A DNA stretch of 64,000 bases. It comes from Bacteroidota bacterium. Its GTDB lineage: Bacteria; Bacteroidota; Bacteroidia; Chitinophagales; Saprospiraceae. The DNA lies in contig WGNL01000013.1 in the NCBI GenBank assembly GCA_016124585.1, positions 186,001 through 250,000 on the forward strand, read 5' to 3'. Below the pieces are notes generated by a model that saw nothing but the letters and a program-made list of their open reading frames with translations, had not been told where the DNA came from and ran no database searches. The position numbers and the translations under genes were made by a program. Below, in pieces: positions 24,482 through 31,491 of this stretch (positions are counted from its first letter, which is position 1; each line of letters begins with the position of its first letter).

Positions 24482-24564
24482 TGCGGATTTCGAATTGCGG
24501 ATTGCGGATTTAAGGTCGCAGGTTTCGGCATACAATCCGAAATCCGCAATTCTAAATCCGCAAT
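24480..24564. repeat. 31-bp inverted repeat between nuoA and nuoB
   Basis: The arm 24480-24510 (ATTGCGGATTTCGAATTGCG and 11 more bases) pairs with 24534-24564 with two mismatches, with a 23-base loop. The left arm touches the nuoB start codon, so it could fold over the ribosome-binding region of nuoB. Confidence 0.85.
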
Positions 24565-24568
24565 CCCA

Positions 24569-24922
24569 TCATTCCCACTTTAGCGCTCCTTTTTTGAAAA
24601 TATACATCAGGCCGACGAAAAGCACGGCCATGAAGGCGAACATCTCCAATAAACCTTTGATGCCCAACGCCTTAAAATTGACGGCCCAAGGGTACATGAA
24701 GATTACCTCTACATCGAACAAAACAAAAAGGATCGCTACGAGGAAATATTTGATGGAAATGGGGGAACGTGCGTCACCAATGGATTCGATTCCGCACTCA
24801 AAAGCTTCATCTTTTACTTGGGTTTTGCGCTTCGGGCCTAGGAAATGTGTCGCCAAAAGCGTTACAACCACAAAGCCCAGGGCAACTGCCAACACCATCA
24901 GAATGGGAAGATACGGATTCAT
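24569..24922 (-). CDS. nuoA: NADH-quinone oxidoreductase subunit A
   Basis: NuoA is the small three-helix membrane subunit at the arm junction. The 117-residue protein contains the signature EAFECGIESIGDARSPISIKYFLVAILFVLFDVEVIFMYPW. It is the first gene of the nuo locus, and a -7 box lies 20 bases upstream of its ATG. Confidence 0.95.
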   Translation of the reverse strand: MNPYLPILMVLAVALGFVVVTLLATHFLGPKRKTQVKDEAFECGIESIGDARSPISIKYFLVAILFVLFDVEVIFMYPWAVNFKALGIKGLLEMFAFMAVLFVGLMYIFKKGALKWE

Positions 24923-24941
24923 GACTTCAAATTTTCAGGCG

Positions 24942-24949
24942 CAAAAGTA
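24942..24949 (-). promoter_or_regulatory. -7 box (TACTTTTG) of the nuo operon
   Basis: On the minus strand TACTTTTG matches TAnnTTTG and ends 20 bases before the nuoA ATG, giving a short leader. A matching -33 element at 17-23 bases was not seen. Confidence 0.5.
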
Positions 24950-25085
24950 GATACAAAAAATATTATGCGGTCTGCGAATTATTGTGATGAAAACTACTGG
25001 TTTTACTGATTTTATGACAATCAAACCAATGTTTTTTTGCAATTTTAAACGGACAATTTCGGTGTGGTCTGGGGTTTATTTCGCT

Positions 25086-25125
25086 GAAAATCCAAAAGTT
25101 GACAAATTTTATTTTGGATTTTTTT
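25086..25125 (+). terminator. Orphan terminator-like hairpin in the 24923-25290 gap
   Basis: AAATCCAAAA (25087-25096) pairs with TTTTGGATTT (25111-25120), followed by further T residues. No plus-strand gene ends before it. The 368-base gap between nuoA and the hydrolase otherwise shows only the nuoA -7 box and a weak 61-codon frame (24984-25169) that I do not accept. Confidence 0.35.
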
Positions 25126-25290
25126 TGCACCTACTATCTCCAACCATGCCAAAAGCAAATTGTTTGTGAAAAATGCTGTTAATTTTCAACGGGAAGTTTG
25201 GCAGTGCGGTTGCTTAATTTGGCAATTATTTGGCTTTTGGGAAACAGTTTCTGATTCGTTTGTTTGTTTTGCAATTCAAAATTTGGAAAA

Positions 25291-26118
25291 ATGCAAATCG
25301 TTGATTTTCAGCAACAAAATAAAATTGGCCTAAACCTTCATTTTCGAAACTGGCAGGTGGAATGGCCTAGGGCTGTGGTTTGCCTCGTGCATGGACTTGG
25401 TGAGCACATTGGCCGATACGACCATGTAGCCAAGTATTTGGCAAGCCGGAACATCGCAACAATTGGCTTCGACCACCAAGGGCATGGCCGAACTGATGGC
25501 AAGCGGGGGCATACGAATGGCCTTGAATCCATGTTGGATGATGTGGATTTATTGCTAAAAACATCGGATGAAAAATATCCCAGTTTACCCGTTTTCCTTT
25601 ATGGTCATAGCATGGGAGGCAATGTGGTATTGAATTACGCATTGCGAAGAAAAACTAAAATAAATGGCTTGATAGCTACGGCACCTTGGATAAAACTTCC
25701 GAAACCACCTTCTGCTTTTTTGGTGCTTTTTGGGAAAATCATGGACAAAATTTCACCATCGCTCACTCAGGCTAACGGACTGGATACCAACGAGTTATCC
25801 AATGACCCAAAAGTGATTGAAACCTATTTGAAAGACCCGCTTGTACACAATAAAATATCTGTTCGGGCAGGTACTTCACTATTACAAGGCGCAGAATATT
25901 TGGCGCAATTCAAAGGAAAAGTATCCGTACCAATGCTTTTGATGCACGGAACAGCGGATAAAATTACTAGCCCCGATGGCTCAGCCATTTTTGCGAAGCA
26001 GGCAAGTGGAGAAGTGACGAGAAAAGAATGGCAGGGTTTGAAGCACGAAATCCACAATGAACCGCAACAAAACGAGGTCTTGGCCTTTTTAGTCGAATGG
26101 ATGGAGCGGTTAATTTGA
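25291..26118 (+). CDS. Alpha/beta hydrolase, monoacylglycerol-lipase-like
   Basis: The 275-residue serine hydrolase resembles monoacylglycerol lipases/lysophospholipases. It has the oxyanion region VHGLGEHIGRYDH, the nucleophile elbow GHSMGGN, an acid in LLMHGTADKITSP and the catalytic His in GLKHEIHNEP. No signal peptide is present, so it is cytosolic. I chose ATG 25291 over the TTG at 25264 because the hydrolase fold begins directly after it. The SCP2-like gene follows after 55 bases, and the two may form a lipid-handling pair. Confidence 0.88.
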   Translation: MQIVDFQQQNKIGLNLHFRNWQVEWPRAVVCLVHGLGEHIGRYDHVAKYLASRNIATIGFDHQGHGRTDGKRGHTNGLESMLDDVDLLLKTSDEKYPSLPVFLYGHSMGGNVVLNYALRRKTKINGLIATAPWIKLPKPPSAFLVLFGKIMDKISPSLTQANGLDTNELSNDPKVIETYLKDPLVHNKISVRAGTSLLQGAEYLAQFKGKVSVPMLLMHGTADKITSPDGSAIFAKQASGEVTRKEWQGLKHEIHNEPQQNEVLAFLVEWMERLI

Positions 26119-26173
26119 AAAATTGCATCTTGCCGGCTCGATTTCAAAAATTTTCCAATTCAATATTATACAA

Positions 26174-26524
26174 ATGGACTTGAACAAAATTCCCAAACTT
26201 AAAATAGAAAATGCACGTGACTTCTTGACATCGTTGCCTGATAATGTGAAGCCAGAATGGCTGAATGATGTGGATACGAATTTCCATTTTGACATCGATG
26301 GTGAAGGTGGTGGTCAGTTCAGCGTTATAGTCAAGGACAACAAAATGGAAGTTTATCCTCATTTTGAGGGAGAGCCAAAGTGCAAGATTACGGCCAAAGA
26401 GAAAAACTTTATTGCGCTGCTCAGGGGTGAATTAAATCCGATGATGGCTGTTTTTACCGGAAAACTAAAAATCAGCAACACGGCTGAGATCATGAAATAC
26501 GCCAAACTTTTCGGTATCATGTAA
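26174..26524 (+). CDS. SCP2 sterol-binding-like domain protein
   Basis: The 116-residue product consists of one SCP2-type lipid-binding fold: FHFDIDGEGGGQFSVIVKDNKMEVYP, then CKITAKEKNFIALLRGELNPMMAVFTGKLKISNTAEIMKYAKLF. The GELNPMMAVFTGKLKISG-like end is characteristic. There is no signal peptide. The start at 26174 is preferred to a TTG at 26123. It lies downstream of a lipase-like gene and is followed by a strong terminator. Confidence 0.85.
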   Translation: MDLNKIPKLKIENARDFLTSLPDNVKPEWLNDVDTNFHFDIDGEGGGQFSVIVKDNKMEVYPHFEGEPKCKITAKEKNFIALLRGELNPMMAVFTGKLKISNTAEIMKYAKLFGIM

Positions 26525-26553
26525 AGCGATTAATTGCGCAAAACTAATTTCAT

Positions 26554-26595
26554 AAAAGCCGAAATATAGGTCACGCCTACTTTTCGGCTTTTTTT
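26554..26595 (+). terminator. Intrinsic terminator after the SCP2-like gene
   Basis: AAAAGCCGAAA pairs with TTTTCGGCTTTT around a short loop and runs into seven or more T residues. It closes the hydrolase/SCP2 unit. Confidence 0.8.
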
Positions 26596-26734
26596 ATGCC
26601 TTCATTGCAATGTTTGGCTTGTTTTTTTCACCAATTGTTAAAAAATATTTGACTGCCTTTAAACTTTTCAAAACAAGATAAGTCAACGCATCACTTCCTT
26701 GTAAGAAACCATCGATTATCAAAATTTTTCACTA

Positions 26735-28438
26735 ATGGATAGAAGAACTACCCTTTCCAAGTTACTTGGTCAGAAAATAGCCCAAACAACTGTTGCTCCA
26801 ATAGAAATGGTATCAGGACTTACGCCCTATTCGGGTCCATTTCAATACGAGCAAGCGGCCCATTTGCTTCGGCGAACAACCTTCGGGGCTAATTATCAGC
26901 AAATCAAGGAAGTCGCAAACATGGGACTGGATTCAGCTTTGTATCAGTTGTTTACAACCTTGCCAATACCTGAGGCTCCAGTGAACCCTAGCTTTACGGA
27001 TGACACTGGAACACAAATTGGCGAAACTTGGGTTAACAAACCAGTTCTTCCAAATGTGATGGGGTTTAAAGCCTACCGCGATCAGTCATTAAGGTCCTGG
27101 ACACTGGATTTGATTAGGACAGAGAGCATAAATATTCGTGAAAAAATGGTGCTATTCTGGCACAACCATTTTCCTACCGCCGATATTTTTGACACACGGT
27201 TTGTCTACAATTACTCAAAATTACTTCGGGAACATGCCACGGGCAATTTCAAGGAATTAACCAAAGCCATGACAATTGACCCGGCCATGCTGGTTTACTT
27301 AAACGGAAGAGACAACACTGCTACATCGCCCAATGAAAACTATGCCCGGGAATTATTGGAACTTTTTACCATAGGCAAAGGCCCCTTAGTAGGCCCTAAT
27401 GACTACACCAATTACACGGAGCAAGATGTAGTTGAAATGGCAAAAGTGCTGACAGGTTGGCGCATTAACATCCTCGACAATCCTTTACCAAATGTAGGAA
27501 CACAGTCCATTGTTTCAGTTTTTAATTCAAATTTCCATAATACAACCACTAAGGAGCTTTCCTTTCGCTTCAATAATACCCAAATCCCAAATGCTGGGGC
27601 ACAAGAATATTCGAATTTGATCGACATCATTTTCTCGCAAGATGAATGCGCCCGTTTTATTTGCCGTAAGCTTTACCGCTGGTTTGTTTATTATGAAATT
27701 TCACAGCAGGTAGAGGACGAGGTGATTGCGCCAATGGCCCAAATCATGTTGGCCAATGATTACGAAATCAGGCCGGCGTTGGAAGCCCTTTTGCGAAGCG
27801 AACACTTTTTTGACATTTTGAACTTTGGGCCAATGATCAAGAACCCGATTGATTTCACCATGGGTGTCTTTCGGATTTTTGATATTGATTTTTCGCAGGC
27901 CAGTCTAGCCCAGAATTATGGACTTTTGAACAGAGTGTACACCTCAGCAATCCAACAAATGCAAATGCCTTATTACGACCCTCCAAGTGTGGCTGGGTGG
28001 AAGGCGTACTATCAAGAGCCAAGCTACTATCGGACTTGGATTAATGCAGTCACTCTTCCATTCAGAGAAGGATTTGTCAAAAGAATGCTCACCAATAATG
28101 GGATAACTTTTTCGACCTTCGATGACCAAGGCAATGAATACAAGTTTACAACCCCCATTGATGTTTTGAAATTTGCTGCTAGCATTGATAACCCAATTGA
28201 GCCAAATAATTTGATTGATGAATTTGTGAAAATTCTTTTTCCACAACCCATCACTCAGGGTCAGCATGACTATCTGAAAGGAATCCTTTTGCCTGGGCTA
28301 CCTGATTATGAATGGACGGATACCTACAATGCCTACCTGAATGCACCTAATAATAATGCATTGAAGAATGAGGTAACTGTCAAATTACGACAACTGCTTA
28401 CGGGCATGATGACTATGCCTGAGTTTTACCTTAGCTAG
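26735..28438 (+). CDS. DUF1800 family protein
   Basis: The 567-residue protein opens with YEQAAHLLRRTTFGANYQQI, the hallmark of DUF1800, and contains REKMVLFWHNHFPT, NYARELLELFTIGKGP and VVEMAKVLTGWRI further on. The biochemical function of DUF1800 is not established. The family is nearly always paired with DUF1501, as here, where the partner starts 62 bases downstream. No classic signal peptide or T9SS tail is visible. Confidence 0.88.
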   Translation: MDRRTTLSKLLGQKIAQTTVAPIEMVSGLTPYSGPFQYEQAAHLLRRTTFGANYQQIKEVANMGLDSALYQLFTTLPIPEAPVNPSFTDDTGTQIGETWVNKPVLPNVMGFKAYRDQSLRSWTLDLIRTESINIREKMVLFWHNHFPTADIFDTRFVYNYSKLLREHATGNFKELTKAMTIDPAMLVYLNGRDNTATSPNENYARELLELFTIGKGPLVGPNDYTNYTEQDVVEMAKVLTGWRINILDNPLPNVGTQSIVSVFNSNFHNTTTKELSFRFNNTQIPNAGAQEYSNLIDIIFSQDECARFICRKLYRWFVYYEISQQVEDEVIAPMAQIMLANDYEIRPALEALLRSEHFFDILNFGPMIKNPIDFTMGVFRIFDIDFSQASLAQNYGLLNRVYTSAIQQMQMPYYDPPSVAGWKAYYQEPSYYRTWINAVTLPFREGFVKRMLTNNGITFSTFDDQGNEYKFTTPIDVLKFAASIDNPIEPNNLIDEFVKILFPQPITQGQHDYLKGILLPGLPDYEWTDTYNAYLNAPNNNALKNEVTVKLRQLLTGMMTMPEFYLS

Positions 28439-28500
28439 TCAAGTAGTTTTTTCATTCTCTCACCCAATCCATCAATCCTTAATTCAATCAATCCTTTCCT

Positions 28501-30048
28501 ATGAAACGGAGACATTTTATACAATCTACAGGACTTTCATTGCCAATGCTACTCAACGGATTCAAGCTGCGAGCAACACCGAAGTCCTCTTTGTTTACCA
28601 GTATTTCAAATGAAAACGACCGTGTCTTGGTGCTTATTCAGTTGAGTGGCGGCAACGACGGACTGGGTATGATTACCCCATTAGACCAGTATGACAAATT
28701 GGCTAACGTTAGAGGCAATATCCTCATTCCACAGGGAAGTCTATTGGATGTTGGTTACAACCAGGCATTTCACCCATCAATGTTTGGATTGCAATCCGTT
28801 TTTGATGAAGGCAAAATGGCCGTCGTTCAAGCCGTAGGATACCCTAACCAGAATCGCAGCCATTTCCGAAGCACAGATATTTGGACTTCAGGTTCACCAG
28901 CTACCGAGAATTGGACAACTGGTTGGTTAGGCCGATATTTCCAGCAGGGCCAACCTAACTTCCCTAACGGCTATCCAAATGCTGAGTATCCTGATCCATT
29001 TGCTCTCACGCTGGGCGGCAATGTCACGGAAACTTGTCAAGGTACTCTTGCTAATTTTAGCATGGCTATTAACGACCCATTCAACCTAACCACACTTAGC
29101 ACCGGAGGTGATTCCACGCCGTCTTCAACTCCTTATGGAGAAGAATTGGCGTTCCTTCGTCTAACTATTGAGTCAACAAATGCCTACAGTGATGTAATTG
29201 AAGCAGCTGCAAACGGAGGCTCCAACATGGGTAATTATCAAGTTGACAATCTACTTGCGCAACAATTGAAAAATGTAGCCTTACTAATTTCAGGTGGATT
29301 AAAAACTAAAGTATATGTTGTTAATCTGGGTGGATTTGATACTCATGCAGGACAGGTGGTAACAGACCCGACCCTTGGAACCCACTCCGAATTACTGCAA
29401 ACATTGAGCGACGCCGTGACTTCTTTCCAACAGGATTTAGCATTGCTTGGGATTGAAAAACGGGTGATTACGATGACCTTTAGTGAGTTCGGACGCCGCA
29501 TTCGCTCCAATGATAGCCTTGGCACCGACCACGGTGATGCCGCCCCATTGATGCTTTTCGGCTCATGTGTAAGACCTGGTTTTACAGGCGAAAGCCCAGA
29601 AATCCCTGTAAATCCTTCAGTTGAAGAAGCGGTAGCAATGCAGTATGATTTCCGCAATGTTTATGGTTCGATACTCATGGATTGGTTTGAAGTCGAGCAG
29701 GCAGATGTACAGAATCTATTGTTCCAAGATTTTTCTTATATACCCTTAGTTGATGGATGCAATATTAGTGCAACAGCTGGATTACCAGCAGCAGAGTTGA
29801 CAATTGTCCCTTATCCAAACCCGTTCAGCAGGGTGATAAACGTGAAATTCTCCTCTGGGAACGAGCATGTCAGGTTAAGCGTCTTCAACAATGCTGGCCA
29901 AGAACTTAAAGTGTTGATTAACAAACGCTTGAATGCGGGAGAACACACAATCACTTATGAAAACGGTGATTTGCCAAGTGGAAATTACTATTTCAACCTA
30001 CGCTTGGAAAATGGAAGACAGAAGACTAAACTAGTGGTGAAGTCTTAA
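28501..30048 (+). CDS. DUF1501 family secreted protein with T9SS C-terminal domain
   Basis: The 515-residue protein has an N-terminal signal (MKRRHFIQSTGLSLPMLL) with a twin Arg-like start. The DUF1501 core follows: VLIQLSGGNDGLGMITPL, a NRSHFRSTDIWTSG segment and FSEFGRRIRSNDSLGTDHG, which place it in the alkaline phosphatase/sulfatase-like superfamily. From about residue 430 a sorting domain appears (PYPNPFSRVINVKF ... LPSGNYYFNLRLENGRQKTKLVVK), typical of T9SS cargo. It probably acts with the upstream DUF1800 protein; the substrate is unknown. Confidence 0.88.
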   Translation: MKRRHFIQSTGLSLPMLLNGFKLRATPKSSLFTSISNENDRVLVLIQLSGGNDGLGMITPLDQYDKLANVRGNILIPQGSLLDVGYNQAFHPSMFGLQSVFDEGKMAVVQAVGYPNQNRSHFRSTDIWTSGSPATENWTTGWLGRYFQQGQPNFPNGYPNAEYPDPFALTLGGNVTETCQGTLANFSMAINDPFNLTTLSTGGDSTPSSTPYGEELAFLRLTIESTNAYSDVIEAAANGGSNMGNYQVDNLLAQQLKNVALLISGGLKTKVYVVNLGGFDTHAGQVVTDPTLGTHSELLQTLSDAVTSFQQDLALLGIEKRVITMTFSEFGRRIRSNDSLGTDHGDAAPLMLFGSCVRPGFTGESPEIPVNPSVEEAVAMQYDFRNVYGSILMDWFEVEQADVQNLLFQDFSYIPLVDGCNISATAGLPAAELTIVPYPNPFSRVINVKFSSGNEHVRLSVFNNAGQELKVLINKRLNAGEHTITYENGDLPSGNYYFNLRLENGRQKTKLVVKS

Positions 30049-30057
30049 ATTATTCGT

Positions 30058-30119
30058 GGAATTGTTTGATCGCTTGATGGTTGTGGCAATTTGGAAGCAA
30101 TTCAGCAATCAAGCAATTC
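30058..30119. repeat. Imperfect inverted repeat after the DUF1501 gene
   Basis: GAATTGTTTGAT near 30059 pairs with ATCAAGCAATTC near 30108, with a 37-base loop. There is no T-run. It may be a dispersed repeat and not a terminator. Confidence 0.4.
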
Positions 30120-30190
30120 TATGCTATGTTTTCTATGAATTTTCCAAAAAACTTAACTCTTGTTGGCGGCAAATGAACCGCTTGTTGCTG

Positions 30191-30198
30191 TAGCTTTG
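30191..30198 (+). promoter_or_regulatory. -7 box (TAGCTTTG) before the endonuclease-like gene
   Basis: TAGCTTTG matches TAnnTTTG and ends 24 bases before the ATG at 30223. TTG triplets lie about 25 bases upstream, slightly farther than ideal. Confidence 0.45.
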
Positions 30199-30222
30199 CC
30201 GCTAAATTTTATCAAGAGAAAA

Positions 30223-31269
30223 ATGAAACAAACCTGTCTATCCTTCCTTTTGCTTCTAGCTTTTCATCCAATATTTTCACAAAAACAACAGTACAAAGTC
30301 GCCTGTATCGGATTTTACAACCTGGAAAATCTTTTTGACACGATTGATAGCCCTGACACGGATGACTCTGAGTTTTTGCCAGACGGCAAGAGGCACTGGA
30401 CCCCAGCAGTTTACCAAGAAAAGTTGGGGAATCTTTCAAAAGTGATATCTGAGTTAGGCACTGAAATGACCCCTGACGGTGTGGCGATATTAGGTGTTGC
30501 AGAAGTAGAAAACCAATTGGTTTTGGAGGATTTGGTGAAGCAGGAGAAAATAGCAAACCGCCATTATGAAATCGTACATTATGAATCTCCAGACCATCGA
30601 GGTATCGATGTAGGCCTGCTTTACCAACCTAAATATTTCAAAGTCCTGGGCAGTCGTGCTATCCCATTGATGATTTACGGAGACGATGGTGCTCGAATAT
30701 ACACCCGTGACATACTGTACGTTAGTGGTCTTTTGGATGGTGAACCATTGCATATTTTGGTAAACCACTGGCCCAGCCGCCGTGGTGGCGAGGCTGCTAC
30801 CCGTCCTTTGCGGAATGCTGCTGCGCTGATTTGTAAGACAGTTAAAGACTCATTGCTTACGATTGACCCAAATGCAAAAGTCATTGTCATGGGCGACTTG
30901 AATGACGACCCAAACAGCCCAAGTGTAAAAAAGGTTTTAGCAGCGTCTGGTGATAAATCCAAGGTAAAGAAAGGTGGCTTTTTCAACCCAATGGAAGCTT
31001 TTTTTAAGCAGGGGTTTGGCACGATGGCATACAATGATGCATGGAGTTTGTTCGACCAAGTCATCATCTCACAAGGACTTGTCAAGGAGCGGCAAGATGG
31101 CTACCGTTTCCAAAAAGCGCATGTTTACAACAAACCTTATTTGATTCAAAAATCAGGGCAATACAAGGGCTATCCTTTCCGCACTTTTGATTTTGACAAT
31201 TATATTGGGGGTTATAGTGATCACTTTCCAGTTTATTTGATGATGGTAAAAGCAGTCTCAAAGCCATAG
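30223..31269 (+). CDS. Secreted endonuclease/exonuclease/phosphatase family protein
   Basis: From ATG 30223 the 348-residue product has a signal peptide (MKQTCLSFLLLLAFHPIFSQ) and the metal-dependent EEP fold. Motifs include GFYNLENLFDTID, the acidic AEVENQ, NHWPSRRGG, MGDLNDDPNS and the terminal SDHFPVYLMM. It probably hydrolyses extracellular nucleic acid or phosphoesters, but the substrate cannot be read from sequence. The open frame back to 30160 would cover the promoter and is rejected. Confidence 0.85.
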   Translation: MKQTCLSFLLLLAFHPIFSQKQQYKVACIGFYNLENLFDTIDSPDTDDSEFLPDGKRHWTPAVYQEKLGNLSKVISELGTEMTPDGVAILGVAEVENQLVLEDLVKQEKIANRHYEIVHYESPDHRGIDVGLLYQPKYFKVLGSRAIPLMIYGDDGARIYTRDILYVSGLLDGEPLHILVNHWPSRRGGEAATRPLRNAAALICKTVKDSLLTIDPNAKVIVMGDLNDDPNSPSVKKVLAASGDKSKVKKGGFFNPMEAFFKQGFGTMAYNDAWSLFDQVIISQGLVKERQDGYRFQKAHVYNKPYLIQKSGQYKGYPFRTFDFDNYIGGYSDHFPVYLMMVKAVSKP

Positions 31270-31315
31270 TTTGTTATAAAATTTGAAGTTTTTTTTAAAT
31301 TTTCCAAATAAAGAA

Positions 31316-31323
31316 TAAATTTG
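31316..31323 (+). promoter_or_regulatory. Possible -7 box (TAAATTTG) before the Ig-repeat gene
   Basis: TAAATTTG matches TAnnTTTG and lies about 170 bases before the ATG at 31492, implying a long leader. No good -33 partner was seen. Confidence 0.3.
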
Positions 31324-31491
31324 TGCTCTAATTCGCAGCAAATCTCACCTATTCTTTTGCAACAACACTAGTCTTACTCAAATCATTTAGGCACAAGAAC
31401 CGTTACTTTTTGGCGTTCCAAAAAACGTCTTGAGAAAGTAATACGTATGTATCAGTTAGCGGAACAGTAATTACAGCAAAACAAACATAAA

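Noticed and set aside
24482-24535. N-terminal extension of nuoB (AIRNSKSA)
   Set aside because: It is a translation of the intergenic inverted repeat; ATG 24481 matches the usual NuoB length.
24984-25169. 61-codon plus-strand frame in the nuoA-hydrolase gap
   Set aside because: It has no promoter, no recognisable domain and low-complexity composition, and the terminator-like hairpin lies inside it.
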